From: Phycisphaerales bacterium
GTDB taxonomy: Bacteria > Planctomycetota > Phycisphaerae > UBA1845 > Fen-1342
Assembly (NCBI GenBank): GCA_022839625.1
Contig: JALHJL010000010.1
Location: forward strand, 26,081 to 90,080
Length of the DNA: 64,000 bases
Direction: 5' to 3'
Position 1 is the first letter of the stretch. Each line of letters opens with the position of its first letter. Shown piece by piece: positions 35,272 through 44,321 of the stretch. The notes under the pieces were generated by a model. That model saw nothing but the letters and a program-made list of their open reading frames with translations. It did no database searches and had not been told where the DNA came from. Both the position numbers and the translations under genes were made by a program.

Positions 35272-36605
35272 CGAAGGCCGGCGGGCCGGCCCTGCTGTTC
35301 GAGCGCGTCAAGGGCTCGGATGTTCCGCTCGTCATCAACACGTTCGGCACCCGGGAGCGCATGTGCCTGGCGCTGGGCTGCGACGATTTCGACGCGCTGG
35401 CCGCCCGCGTGCGCAACCTGCTGAAACCCGAGATCCCCACAACCCTGATGCAAAAGCTCAAGAAGCTCCCCGAGTTGGCGCAGCTCGGCAGCCTGCCGCC
35501 CAGGATCGTCAAGCGCGGCGTATGCCAGGAGGTCGTACACACGAGCGACGCCGATCTGTTCGCGTTGCCGGCGCTGAAGTGCTGGCCGCAGGACGGCGGG
35601 CGCTACATCACCCTGGGGGCGGTCTTCACGAAAGACCCCGAGACCCGCGACCGCAACGTGGGCATGTATCGCGTCCAGCTCTTCGAGCCGAAGCTCGCCG
35701 CCATGCATTGGCACATGCACCACGACGGCGCCCGGCATTTCCGCCGGTACCAACAGCGCGGCGAGCGGATGCCGTTGGCGATCGCGCTGGGCGGGCCGGC
35801 CATCCTGCCGTACGCGGCCACCTGTCCGCTGCCGCCGGGGCTCGATGAGTGCCTGTTTGCCGGGTTCCTCCAGGGGCAGGCGCTCGAGCTGGCGCCCTGT
35901 GTCACGCAACCGGAGATTGAGGTTCCCGCGACGGCGGAGATCGTCATTGAAGGTTACATCGACCCGCAGGAAGAGCTGATCCGCGAAGGGCCGTTCGGCG
36001 ACCACACGGGCTTCTACTCGTTGCCGGACGACTACCCGCGGTTCCACGTGACGGCCGTCACCCACCGGCGGCAGCCGATCTACCCGACGACCATCGTGGG
36101 CCAGCCGCCGCAGGAGGATTACTGGTTCGGCAAGGCCACCGAGCGGCTCTTCCTGCCCCTGCTGCAAATGTTGGTCCCGGACGTGATCGACTACGACCTG
36201 CCGCTCTTCGGGTGCTTCCACAACTGCGTCTTCGTGAAGATCAGGAAGGAGTATCCGTTGCAGGCCCGGCGCGTGATGTACGCGCTGTGGGGCGCGGGGC
36301 AGATGTCGCTGGCGAAGATCATTGTGGTGGTGGACGCGCACGTGGACGTGCACAACCAGGAGGAGGTGCTGTTCCAGTTGTGCAGCAACGTGGACCCGCG
36401 GCGCGACCTCGTGCTGGTCGATGGGCCGCTGGACATCCTGGACCACGCCGCCCCGGTCTGCGGCGCCGGGGGTAAGCTGGGGATCGACGCGACGCGGAAG
36501 ATCGCGGGCGAGGGGCAGGTACGCCCGTGGCCGGACGAGCTGCGAATGACGCCGGAGATCGTCGCGCTGGTGACGCGCCGGTGGGGCGAGTATGGGTTGG
36601 GATGA
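35154..36605 (+). CDS. ubiD: UbiD-family prenylated-FMN decarboxylase
   Basis: A 483-residue enzyme of normal UbiD length. Landmarks include VGMYRVQLFEP, AMHWHMHHDGARHFR, and EELIREGPFGDHTGFYS with the conserved Glu/Asp of the active site. A later segment, PLFGCFHNCVFVKI, precedes the C-terminal domain GAGGKLGIDATRK. UbiD enzymes reversibly decarboxylate aromatic or alpha,beta-unsaturated acids with prenyl-FMN made by UbiX, which is not in the window. The role could be in ubiquinone/menaquinone synthesis or aromatic metabolism. GTG 35154 was chosen because AAAGGAG lies six bases upstream; a GTG six codons earlier is possible. Confidence 0.9.
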   Translation: MPAADLQTFLAELEERGWLKRIHTPVDPALEITEIADRVTKAGGPALLFERVKGSDVPLVINTFGTRERMCLALGCDDFDALAARVRNLLKPEIPTTLMQKLKKLPELAQLGSLPPRIVKRGVCQEVVHTSDADLFALPALKCWPQDGGRYITLGAVFTKDPETRDRNVGMYRVQLFEPKLAAMHWHMHHDGARHFRRYQQRGERMPLAIALGGPAILPYAATCPLPPGLDECLFAGFLQGQALELAPCVTQPEIEVPATAEIVIEGYIDPQEELIREGPFGDHTGFYSLPDDYPRFHVTAVTHRRQPIYPTTIVGQPPQEDYWFGKATERLFLPLLQMLVPDVIDYDLPLFGCFHNCVFVKIRKEYPLQARRVMYALWGAGQMSLAKIIVVVDAHVDVHNQEEVLFQLCSNVDPRRDLVLVDGPLDILDHAAPVCGAGGKLGIDATRKIAGEGQVRPWPDELRMTPEIVALVTRRWGEYGLG

Positions 36606-36620
36606 AGTCGCCGCTCGAAC

Positions 36621-36648
36621 AGAGCCCGGAGCGCGAGCGACGGGTTTC
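36621..36648 (+). repeat. REP sequence, left of RAYT
   Basis: The motif AGAGCCCGGAGCGCGAGCGA (then CGGGTTT) lies 32 bp before the RAYT start. It recurs as the reverse complement with one change at 37263-37290 and in direct orientation at 37213-37240. Confidence 0.85.
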
Positions 36649-36680
36649 AAGACGTTCCTCTGAGATCAAGAAGCTCTTGC

Positions 36681-37169
36681 ATGTCGGAACCCCTGGCCTA
36701 CTTTCTGACGTGGACATGCTACGGCACGTAGTGCCACCGGGATGAGCGCGGCTCGGTGGACGATGCGCACAACATCTACGGCACGCCGTTTCTGGTCCCG
36801 GACGCGCACCGTGGAGCAGACGAGCGTCGGCGCCTCGCGAATCCGCCCGAGACGCTCGATGCGGACGCGCGCCGAGTGGTCCGGAACACCATCGTTGCGC
36901 ATTGTGCGTGCCGTCAGTGGACGATCCTGGCGTTGCAGGTCAGAAGCAATCATGTTCACCTGGTGGTCGAGAACCCCCGTGTGCCTCCTGAGACGGTGTT
37001 GACCCAGCTCAAGGCCTGGTGCACGCACCGCTGGCGGGAAGCCGGGCTCGCCGGGCCGCGTGCCGCGGTGTGGACGCATCACGGCAGCACGCGCTACCTG
37101 TGGCACGTCGTCGGCGTGCGGCAGGCCGTGGATTACGTTACGGATGGGCAAGGGCACGACCTGCCGTAG
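36681..37169 (+). pseudogene. REP-associated tyrosine transposase (RAYT, Y1/HUH), interrupted by TAG
   Basis: Read from ATG 36681, the protein begins MSEPLAYFLTWTCYGT, and codon 17 (36729-36731) is TAG where relatives usually have Trp (YGTWLHG). The frame then continues without further stops for 146 residues: RDERGSVDDAHNIYGTPF, the HUH motif in SNHVHLVVENP, and the catalytic-Tyr region in TRYLWHVVGVRQAVDYVTDG. All conserved parts of an IS200-like Y1 transposase are present, so a single nonsense change inactivated it, or the codon is read through. REP sequences flank it on both sides, as expected for a RAYT locus. Confidence 0.88.
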
Positions 37170-37212
37170 GTGGCAAGGGTTGCTTGGAGCAGCGCGCCAG
37201 GCGCTGCGCGTG

Positions 37213-37290
37213 AGTGCCCGGAGCGCGAGCGAGGGGTTGCTGGTTGAACCGAGGCGTCATCGGGAACCCGTCGCTGGCGCTCCGGGCTCT
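37213..37290. repeat. REP pair (BIME-like), right of RAYT
   Basis: One REP in direct orientation (TGCCCGGAGCGCGAGCGAGG, 37215 on) and one inverted (AACCCGTCGCTGGCGCTCCG, then GGCTCT, to 37290) face each other across a short spacer. The inverted copy matches the REP left of the transposase, so the locus is a complete REP-RAYT-BIME arrangement. Confidence 0.85.
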
Positions 37291-37304
37291 GATTACGGTG
37301 TGCG

Positions 37305-37718
37305 CTACGGCCACTTCGGCAGGGGTGCGGTCTCCGCGTCCTCGTACTCGGGCTGATTGGGAAGCAGGGGAGTGACGCTTCCGCTGCCGCAGCTTGTGCA
37401 GGCGACCCCGAGCGGAAGCCGCAACGGACCGCCCGGCTCGCGCTGCACGAGCGCGGGCACGAAACGCTTGTTGCAGTCATAGCAGTAGTACCACGGGTAG
37501 AACGCCGGCGTGCCGCACTTGGGGCAGCGGTGCGGGGCCGGCTCCCCGCGCGGATAGGTCACGACTCCCTCGGCCTGGCAGGACAGGCAGACCCCGGCCT
37601 CGGTGAACTTGCTCGCGATCGTGGGCCCGCTCTTGCGGCCGAACAGCGAATACGCCGTCGCACCGAACCCGACCACGATCACTGCCACCATCACTGCTTG
37701 CCGCTGAGGCTTGGACAC
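37305..37718 (-). CDS. Membrane-anchored zinc-ribbon protein
   Basis: A 137-residue protein with one N-terminal membrane helix (residues 8-25, AVMVAVIVVGFGATAYSL) and three CxxC-type knuckles: CLSC (44-47), CPKC with WYYCYDC, and CTSC. The Cys pairs should bind zinc as ribbon-like modules. No function is known. The start is GTG with GGAGACC upstream. It follows the pseudopilin-like gene by 12 bp on the same strand, so the two form a likely operon, and the zinc protein may assist its neighbour. Confidence 0.7.
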   Translation of the reverse strand: MSKPQRQAVMVAVIVVGFGATAYSLFGRKSGPTIASKFTEAGVCLSCQAEGVVTYPRGEPAPHRCPKCGTPAFYPWYYCYDCNKRFVPALVQREPGGPLRLPLGVACTSCGSGSVTPLLPNQPEYEDAETAPLPKWP

Positions 37719-37730
37719 GTGCGGTCTCCG

Positions 37731-38777
37731 CTAGCGTCGGTCTTCCTGCGCATTGGGCAGGTTCCGCCAGGCGTTGTTCTTGGTCCGCCAGGTGGCGCTC
37801 AGCTCTTCCGGGTACGAATAGGGGTGGAGATTGTCCCGGGAGCCGAGTTGCTTGCCGCCGGCGCCGCCGGCCAGTTGGATCGCGCGCCAACGGGGGTAGC
37901 GCTGCGGCGGGACCATGTAGTCGGGCATGCCGTACGGGCAATTGCCGGCCGCATAGTGGTCAGTGTAGTTGCGGCTGGGGTTCTCCCCCGGCATCCACGT
38001 GAAGTACCGCACCGAGTCGACGGTGTTGAATCGCACGTCGTTGATGCTGTTCAACGGCGCGCTCTTCGGCACGAGGTTGATCACGTGCCCGTCACGAAAG
38101 AGCACGTTCGCGCTGCGCTCGCGTCCGTGTCTCCAGCCGACCGACGTGGCGCTCGCGTTCGGCCAGTCGTACGAGGGCGTCCCACCGAGCACCGTCGGCG
38201 ACAGCAGCCAGGCGGCGTTCAAACTGCCGAACCAGGTCCACCAGCCGTCCACTGCGTACACCTGGCTGGAGGAGTCCTTCCACCGGTCCTCGCGGAAGTT
38301 GAAGTGCATGATGGCGTTGATGGCGAAGCTGGTGCGGATGCCGCCGCGCGGCGTCTCGCCGTGCCCGAACTGCCGCACGAACTTGTAGTTCCAACTGCCG
38401 GTGCTCGTGCGTTCCTTGACGAGCTCGTCCGGCCGCTGATCGTTCGGGCAGATCTGGGCGTCCGGGTTGCCGAGGTAGCCGAGGTCGTAGAGCGTGTCGC
38501 ACCAGGAATAGAGGAACCATTCGGACCCCATGCTGGGGTTCGCCTCGCCGTCGTCCCACGCCGGCCCGTAGTCGTTGTAATCCGCCCCGCAACTGGCGAC
38601 GGCCTGTCCCAACGACCGCAGATTGGCGCCGCACTTGGCCTTCTTGGCCTGCTCGCGGGCACTGCCCAGGGCCGGCAGCAGGATCGAGACCAGAAGCGAG
38701 ATGATGGCCACGACGACCAGGAGCTCGATCAGCGTGAACGCCGGCCGTGTCCGCCGACAGCGGTGCTGCGCTTCCAT
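37731..38777 (-). CDS. Pseudopilin-like protein (planctomycete prepilin-type N-terminal domain)
   Basis: A 348-residue protein with the leader [20 protein letters not shown] and a globular domain ending with [17 protein letters not shown], the family's C-terminal DGH motif. ATG 38777 was chosen for CGGGAG eight bases upstream, which gives a leader of normal length. Trp and Tyr are unusually frequent in the middle ([10 protein letters not shown]). The zinc-ribbon gene follows 12 bp downstream. Confidence 0.82.
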   Translation of the reverse strand: MEAQHRCRRTRPAFTLIELLVVVAIISLLVSILLPALGSAREQAKKAKCGANLRSLGQAVASCGADYNDYGPAWDDGEANPSMGSEWFLYSWCDTLYDLGYLGNPDAQICPNDQRPDELVKERTSTGSWNYKFVRQFGHGETPRGGIRTSFAINAIMHFNFREDRWKDSSSQVYAVDGWWTWFGSLNAAWLLSPTVLGGTPSYDWPNASATSVGWRHGRERSANVLFRDGHVINLVPKSAPLNSINDVRFNTVDSVRYFTWMPGENPSRNYTDHYAAGNCPYGMPDYMVPPQRYPRWRAIQLAGGAGGKQLGSRDNLHPYSYPEELSATWRTKNNAWRNLPNAQEDRR

Positions 38778-38963
38778 CGCGTTTACTCCCGTTCCCATCA
38801 TATCGGCTCGCCGTGCACGAAGCGCATAACTCCTTGCCGGCTCCCTGCCAGCCGGCTCGGCGCGGGGCGGCCGCGAGGCCTGGCCCCCAGGGCATTCTAG
38901 CAAAGGCCGACTGCGTCGCCAGGGGTTACCGTGCACCACCCCCGCGTCCAGTGCGAGAACGGT

Positions 38964-38992
38964 TTGACCGCCGCATCCGGCGCTCGTAGACT
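38964..38992 (+). promoter_or_regulatory. Sigma70-type promoter for tRNA-His / hisS
   Basis: TTGACC (38964-38969) and TAGACT (38987-38992) are spaced by 17 bp. The predicted start, near 38999, lies about 43 bp before the tRNA gene. The match is good for both elements. Confidence 0.65.
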
Positions 38993-39041
38993 GGGTGACT
39001 GGTCGTGGTGGCGATGGGATGGGTGCCGTCGGCGGACACGC

Positions 39042-39115
39042 GCCGGTGTAGCTCAGTTGGATAGAGCGCCTGACTGTGGATCAGGAGGTCTCCGGTTCGA
39101 CCCCGGACGCCGGCA
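39042..39115 (+). tRNA. trnH: tRNA-His (GTG), no encoded G-1 and with A73
   Basis: The cloverleaf folds cleanly: acceptor GCCGGTG / CGCCGGC (one T-G pair), D arm GCTC...GAGC, anticodon arm CCTGA-CTGTGGA-TCAGG with anticodon GTG, and T arm TCCGG-TTCGACC-CCGGA. Position -1 is C and the discriminator is A, so the G-1:C73 identity pair of nearly all bacterial tRNA-His is missing. CCA is not encoded. The histidyl-tRNA synthetase gene begins 78 bp downstream, so the two are probably transcribed together. Confidence 0.95.
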
Positions 39116-39193
39116 ATCGCGGGGGAACGCAGCGTCAGCTTGCCAGCCCCAGCGGCTTGTGGTAGACGTGCCGCCGTTGTGGAGGTATCGCGC

Positions 39194-40663
39194 TTGGGCG
39201 GAATCGTCGAACCGCGCTTGCTGCGGGGCTTGCAGGACCTGTTCCCCGCCCAGATGCACGCCCGGCAGTGGATCATCGACACCATCCGCGGCGTGTACGA
39301 GCGGTACGGGTACGTCCCGCTGGGCACGCCCGCCATCGAATTCCTGGATATCTTGAGCGGCACCGCCGGCGAGGAGACGCAGAAGCAGCTCTTCGAGGTG
39401 CGCGGGCCGGAGGGGGAGCAGCTCGGGCTGCGTTTCGATCAGACCGTGTCGCTGGCGCGCGTCGTCGCCCAATACGCGGACCTGCCGCGCCCGTTTCGGC
39501 GGTACCAGGTCGCGCCGGCCTGGCGCTGCGACAACCCGTATGAGAAGCGCGGCCGGTTTCGCGAGTTCGTGCAGTTCGACATCGATGCCGTCGGCGTCGA
39601 ATCCGACGTCGCCGACCTCGAGACCATCACGGCCATGTGCGACACGATGGCGGCCCTGTTGCAGGCGGCGGGGACACAGGCCGGTCGGGACACGGGCGGG
39701 TTTCGCGTGCGCGTCTCCAGCCGGCGCGTGCTGAACCTGCTGCTCGGATTCGCGGGCCTGCCCCCCGACAGTGCCCACGACGTGTTCCGCGTGCTCGACA
39801 AGCTCGATAAGCTCGGCCACGAGAGGGTCCGGCTCGAATTGACCACGGGGTACGTGGACGATTCGGGCAGCCGCGTCCGCGGCCTGGGCTTTTCGGGCGC
39901 GCAGGTCGACCGGATCGACCAGTTCCTCTCGATCCGTGCGACGAGCCGCGGCGATGCCCTGACCCAGGTCGGCGAGTTGTTCAAAGACGTGCTCGGTGCC
40001 GCCGCCGAGCTGGAGCCCCTGGCTCGCATGTCCGAACGCTTGCACGCCCTCGGCTATGGCGATGAGCTGGTGGCCTACGACTTCAGCATCGCCCGTGGAC
40101 TGGACTATTACACCGGCACGGTGTTCGAGACGATCCTGCTCGATCTACCGGAGTTCGGCTCCGTGTGCTCCGGCGGGCGCTACGACGACCTGGTGATGCG
40201 GTTCCTCGGCGAGCGCGTGCCGGCGGTGGGCACGTCGGTCGGCGTGGACCGCCTGCTGATCGCCCTGACCGAGCTAGGCTGCGCGCCCCTGCGCAAGTGC
40301 TCGGCCCAGGTGCTGGTCACGGTTTTCGATCCAGGCCTCATGGACCATTACCTGGCGATGACGTACGAGCTGCGCCGGGCCGGGATCAACACGGAACTCT
40401 ACCTGGGGCCCGAGAAACGCATCGGCAAGCAGGTCCGCTACGGCGACCACTACGAGATCCCCGTGCTCGTCGTGTGCGGACCCGACGAGCACGCCCGCGG
40501 CGAGGTGCAGCTCAAGGACATGGCCGTCGGCCGCCAGCGGACCGCGGAGGTCAAGGACCGCGGCCAGTGGCGGGCCGAGCGGCCGGGCCAGTTCAACGTC
40601 CCGCGCGACCAGCTTGTGCTGGCGGTGACGAAGCTGCTGGCGGAAGTCGGAAACGAGAGCTGA
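39194..40663 (+). CDS. hisS: Histidyl-tRNA synthetase
   Basis: A class II synthetase of 489 residues. Motif 2 reads FRRYQVAPAWRCDNPYEKRG followed by RFREFVQFDID. The histidine-binding signature is RGLDYYTGTVFE, and motif 3 lies in GTSVGVDRLLIAL. The C-terminal anticodon-binding domain starts near residue 385 (AQVLVTVFDPG). The RGRFREFVQFD form resembles alphaproteobacterial and eukaryotic HisRS rather than the E. coli type (KGRYRQFHQLG), which fits the unusual tRNA next door. TTG 39194, with GGAGG eight bases upstream, is the best start; GTG 39179 is possible. Confidence 0.93.
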   Translation: MGGIVEPRLLRGLQDLFPAQMHARQWIIDTIRGVYERYGYVPLGTPAIEFLDILSGTAGEETQKQLFEVRGPEGEQLGLRFDQTVSLARVVAQYADLPRPFRRYQVAPAWRCDNPYEKRGRFREFVQFDIDAVGVESDVADLETITAMCDTMAALLQAAGTQAGRDTGGFRVRVSSRRVLNLLLGFAGLPPDSAHDVFRVLDKLDKLGHERVRLELTTGYVDDSGSRVRGLGFSGAQVDRIDQFLSIRATSRGDALTQVGELFKDVLGAAAELEPLARMSERLHALGYGDELVAYDFSIARGLDYYTGTVFETILLDLPEFGSVCSGGRYDDLVMRFLGERVPAVGTSVGVDRLLIALTELGCAPLRKCSAQVLVTVFDPGLMDHYLAMTYELRRAGINTELYLGPEKRIGKQVRYGDHYEIPVLVVCGPDEHARGEVQLKDMAVGRQRTAEVKDRGQWRAERPGQFNVPRDQLVLAVTKLLAEVGNES

Positions 40664-41092
40664 CGCTGGGTTCCCCGGGGGGCCAGGGCATCAGGGCATC
40701 CTGCCGTGCCCCCGGTGCCAGCTCGGCCGGCGGCGAAGATAGCCGGGGGCGGTCAGGCGGGCGGGTTTCGCGGTCGGGGCCGCCGGATTCCGCCACCTGG
40801 AGTTCCGCTGCCGGGCAAACTTTCCAGGATTCTGCGGCGCCTAGTGGCGTAACTCGTCGGTCGAGGGTATCTTATGTACTAACAGGCAGATTGCAGGGGC
40901 CTTTTGGGTCGCCGTGGCGGCCGGGCGTGGGCTCTGCTGCGCCGCGGCGCATCGGCGACAATAAGGTGGGCCCGCGCGCTTGTGCCCGCGGCCGGCGGCT
41001 TGCTTTGGCCGCAGGCCCCGTCCTGTTGTCGTCGCAGTCGCGACGTGCGGCACACGGATAGTGTCGGCACGAACCGTTTGCTGGAGTGTTGC
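40664..41092. other. Intergenic region between hisS and infB
   Basis: These 429 bp have no convincing gene. A less GC-rich stretch near 40865-40885 (GGTATCTTATGTACTAAC) is the likeliest site of the infB promoter, but no -35 element was recognised. The infB frame is open through its second half, without a ribosome site. Confidence 0.4.
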
Positions 41093-43921
41093 GTGGCGGT
41101 AACGTTGAGAGTTCACACGCTCGCCAAAGAGCTGGGCGTCCCCAGCAAGGCCATCATTGAAAAGTGCCGCGCCGAGGGAATCGAGCTCAAGAACCACATG
41201 GCCGCAATTTCGCTCGGCCTGGCGGAGTCGATCCGCGAGTGGTTCAGCACGGGCGACGATGTGACCTCCGTGGAGGTGGCCGAGCGCGTCAACGTCGAGC
41301 AGGTGCGCAAGACCCGCCGCAAGAAGCAGGAAGCCGAAGCCGATCAGGCCGCCGCTGTGGCAACCGAGCCGACGACCGTTGTCGAGGCGGCCCCGGAACG
41401 CGACCAAACGCAACCGCAGCCGGTGCCCGCCGAGGCCGGCTTGGACGTTGCGGCCGAAGCGACGACCGCGGGAGCTGGGGCGGACGTGGCCGGGCCGACC
41501 GCGGCCGAAACGCCCTGGGTGGAGGTTGTGGAAGGGATCCCGCTGTCGGCGGAGCCGACCCCAGTCGGGGCCGAGGCCCTGGCCGCCCGAGCCCCCGGCG
41601 AGGTGGAGCCGCCCACTACCGAGCCATCGGGTCCGGTTGGTGCGGAGCCGGCACCGGAGGTTGCGGCTGAGGCGCCGGCGGAAATGCCGATTCCCGAGGT
41701 AGTTGTTCCGCCACCGCCGCCCCCCGAGCCGATCAAGCCCGCCGGGCCGCAAGTGGTTCCGGCGCCCGCCGAGTTGCGGGGACCAACGGTCGTGCGCATC
41801 GAAGCTCCCGAGCCGCATGTCATTCCCCGGCCGCGGACGGGGGTTGCCCGCGGTGTCGGAGAGCGAGCCCCAGCCGCCGCCACGACCGGAACGGCCACCG
41901 CTGCGCCGCGACGACCTCGCGGGAAGGGCCGCAAGACCGAGGAAGAGGAGGCGGCTGCCTTCCGTGCCCGCAGCCCGCGACGGCACGGCGCGACTTCCGA
42001 CGTGGATCAGCGGCTGCGCGAGTGGCGCGACCAGGATCTCTTGGAGCGCAAAGAGCGGCTCGCGAGCGTTACCGGTCACGGGCTGCGAGATCGCCGAGCA
42101 GCCGAACGTCGTCGGCAGGCGACCGTGCAGACGGGGGCGCTTCAGCCGGTGCGACGGGAGGCAATCCCGATTACGACGCCCATCTCGATCAAGGACTTCT
42201 CGGCGGCACTCGGCATCCCGTTTGCTGCCATTTCGAAGGCGCTGTTTGAGAATACGGGGCGGCTCTGGACGATTAACCAGTCGCTGGACGCCGAACAGGC
42301 CGAACTCCTGGCGCTGGATCTGGGCATTCCGATTCGGGTCGAGCGGGCCAGGACGGCTTTCGAGCGCATTGAGGAGGAGTTCCGGCAGCGGGAGCGGAAG
42401 AACTTGCAGCCGCGCCCGCCGGTCGTCGCCATGCTCGGCCATGTCGACCACGGCAAGACGTCGCTGCTGGATGCAATTCGGAAGACGCGTGTGGCGGCCG
42501 GCGAGGCGGGGGGCATCACGCAGCATATCGGGGCCTATCGGCTGGACCGCGGGGACTGGCATGTAACGTTCGTGGACACCCCGGGTCACGAGGCGTTCAC
42601 CGCCATGCGGGCGCGTGGGGCCAATCTCACCGACGTCGTGGTCCTGGTAGTGGCCGCCGATGACGGGGTGATGCCGCAGACGGCGGAGGCGATTAACCAC
42701 GCCAAGGCCGCGGGCGTTCCGATCGTCGTTGCCCTCAACAAGGTTGACCTGCCGGGCATTGATCTGAACCGGGTGTACGCGGGCTTGGCCGAGCACGGCC
42801 TGGCGCCTGCGGAATGGGGCGGGGAGACGGATCTGATCAAGACGAGTGCCATCACGGGGCAGGGGATCGACGATTTGGTGGGCCACCTGAGCACGCTCAG
42901 CGAGCTGCTGGAACTGAAGGCCGATCCGGAAGTTCCGGCCCACGCGATCGTGATCGAAGCTCAGATGCGTGAAGGGCGCGGCGTTGCGGCCCAGGTCCTG
43001 GTGCGCGAGGGCACGCTACGACCCGGGCAGTGTGTCGTGTGCGGTCCGGGGGCCGGCCGCATCCGCGCGCTGCGCGACGATCAGGGCCGCCAGGTCAAAG
43101 ACGCCGGGCCCGGAACGCCGGTGGAAGTGTCGGGCCTGGACGAGCTGCCGGTGGCAGGTGACCGCCTGTACCAGGTCAGCGGGCTCTCGCAAGCCAAGGA
43201 GATTGCGGAGGAAGTGCGTCAGCGTCGGCGGGAGGAGGCGCTGGTCGCGACGCCGAAGGCGCGCTCGTTGGAAGCGCTCATGCTGGGTCAGGCTGAGGCC
43301 ACGGTCCCCGAGCTGAACGTCATCGTGAAGGCGGACGTGCAGGGCTCGATCGAGGTCCTGCGGAAGTCGCTGGGTGAATTCCCGGCGGACAAGGCCCGGC
43401 TGAACATCTTGCACGCGGCGATCGGGGCGGTCACGGAAGCGGACGTCCATCTGGCCAAGGCGTCCGGCGCGATCATCATCGGTTTCCACGTGGTGGCGGA
43501 AGAGCGTGCCCGGCAGCTCGCGGACCAGCTTGGCGTGGAAATCCGCCAATACCGCGTGATCTACGAGTTGCTCGACGACCTGCACAAGGCGTTGGCCGGG
43601 CTGCTGGCGCCGCTGGAGCGCGAGGAGGTTCGCGGCTCGGCGGAAGTGCGGCAGGTGTTCAGCGTCTCGCGGGTGGGCGTTATCGCCGGCTGCTACGTGA
43701 CCGACGGGGTGATCAACCGGAACCACCGCGTGCGGCTCGTCCGCGACGGGCGCGTGGTGGTGGAGGGCCGTCCGGTGTCCTCGCTCAAGCGGTTCAAGGA
43801 CGACGCCCGCGAGGTCCGCGCGGGTCTGGAATGCGGCATCAAGATCCAGGATTTTGACGACCTCAAACCCGGGGACGTGGTGCAGGCGTATGAAGTCGTG
43901 GAGGTAGCGCAGGATCTCTGA
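41093..43921 (+). CDS. infB: Translation initiation factor IF-2
   Basis: A 942-residue protein. The N-terminus opens with an IF2-N module (VHTLAKELGVPSKAIIEKCR). A Pro/Ala/Glu/Val-rich linker of about 250 residues and a second IF2-N-like segment (IKDFSAALGIPFAAISKALF, near 365) follow. The GTPase domain has G1 GHVDHGKTSLLDAI (near 449), GGITQHIGAY, DTPGHEAF and NKVD. The C-terminal beta-barrels contain VIVKADVQGSIEVL and the IF2 end domain GLECGIKIQDFDDLKPGD. IF-2 delivers fMet-tRNA to the 30S subunit. GTG 41093 follows GGAG. The order infB-DUF503-rbfA is the usual bacterial one. Confidence 0.97.
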   Translation: MAVTLRVHTLAKELGVPSKAIIEKCRAEGIELKNHMAAISLGLAESIREWFSTGDDVTSVEVAERVNVEQVRKTRRKKQEAEADQAAAVATEPTTVVEAAPERDQTQPQPVPAEAGLDVAAEATTAGAGADVAGPTAAETPWVEVVEGIPLSAEPTPVGAEALAARAPGEVEPPTTEPSGPVGAEPAPEVAAEAPAEMPIPEVVVPPPPPPEPIKPAGPQVVPAPAELRGPTVVRIEAPEPHVIPRPRTGVARGVGERAPAAATTGTATAAPRRPRGKGRKTEEEEAAAFRARSPRRHGATSDVDQRLREWRDQDLLERKERLASVTGHGLRDRRAAERRRQATVQTGALQPVRREAIPITTPISIKDFSAALGIPFAAISKALFENTGRLWTINQSLDAEQAELLALDLGIPIRVERARTAFERIEEEFRQRERKNLQPRPPVVAMLGHVDHGKTSLLDAIRKTRVAAGEAGGITQHIGAYRLDRGDWHVTFVDTPGHEAFTAMRARGANLTDVVVLVVAADDGVMPQTAEAINHAKAAGVPIVVALNKVDLPGIDLNRVYAGLAEHGLAPAEWGGETDLIKTSAITGQGIDDLVGHLSTLSELLELKADPEVPAHAIVIEAQMREGRGVAAQVLVREGTLRPGQCVVCGPGAGRIRALRDDQGRQVKDAGPGTPVEVSGLDELPVAGDRLYQVSGLSQAKEIAEEVRQRRREEALVATPKARSLEALMLGQAEATVPELNVIVKADVQGSIEVLRKSLGEFPADKARLNILHAAIGAVTEADVHLAKASGAIIIGFHVVAEERARQLADQLGVEIRQYRVIYELLDDLHKALAGLLAPLEREEVRGSAEVRQVFSVSRVGVIAGCYVTDGVINRNHRVRLVRDGRVVVEGRPVSSLKRFKDDAREVRAGLECGIKIQDFDDLKPGDVVQAYEVVEVAQDL

Positions 43922-44014
43922 GCACGCCGGCCGCAAACAGGTTCCCGCGGTGCATCGTGAACGATGCCGACGGCCCCGGGCAGTGTGCATCAGCCGGTAG
44001 TGGGCAGGCCCGCA

Positions 44015-44296
44015 ATGGTCGTCGGAGTTTTGCGGATCCGATTGGGTTTGTTTGAGGCGCGGTCGCTCAAGGACAAACGTCGGGTCACCAAGAGCCTGAA
44101 GGACCGTCTCGGCGCGCGGCACAACGTCTCGGTCGCCGAGGTGGACGACCTGGAGCACTGCCAGGCCGCGACGTTCGGCCTGGCCATGGTGGCGAATGAG
44201 ACGCGCTTCGTCGAAAGCGCTCTGGCCAAGATCGTGGATGAGTTCCGCGCGTACCCGCACGCCTCCCTGCTGGAGTACGACATCGAGTTGCTGTGA
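44015..44296 (+). CDS. DUF503 family protein (YlxP-like)
   Basis: A 93-residue protein, VVGVLRIRLGLFEARSLKDK followed by RRVTKSLKDRLGARHNVSVAEV, is the DUF503 hallmark. The ferredoxin-like fold is often encoded between infB and rbfA, and the family is thought to act with 30S maturation, though its role is not settled. ATG 44015 was chosen because it matches the family N-terminus; an upstream start would add 17 unlikely residues. It is followed by rbfA 25 bp later. Confidence 0.88.
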   Translation: MVVGVLRIRLGLFEARSLKDKRRVTKSLKDRLGARHNVSVAEVDDLEHCQAATFGLAMVANETRFVESALAKIVDEFRAYPHASLLEYDIELL

Positions 44297-44321
44297 AGCC
44301 CCGGCGTACCGAGAGGTCGAC

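Noticed and set aside
40841..42943. 700-codon minus-strand frame
   Set aside because: It is antisense to infB and is Arg/Gly/Leu-rich without motifs.
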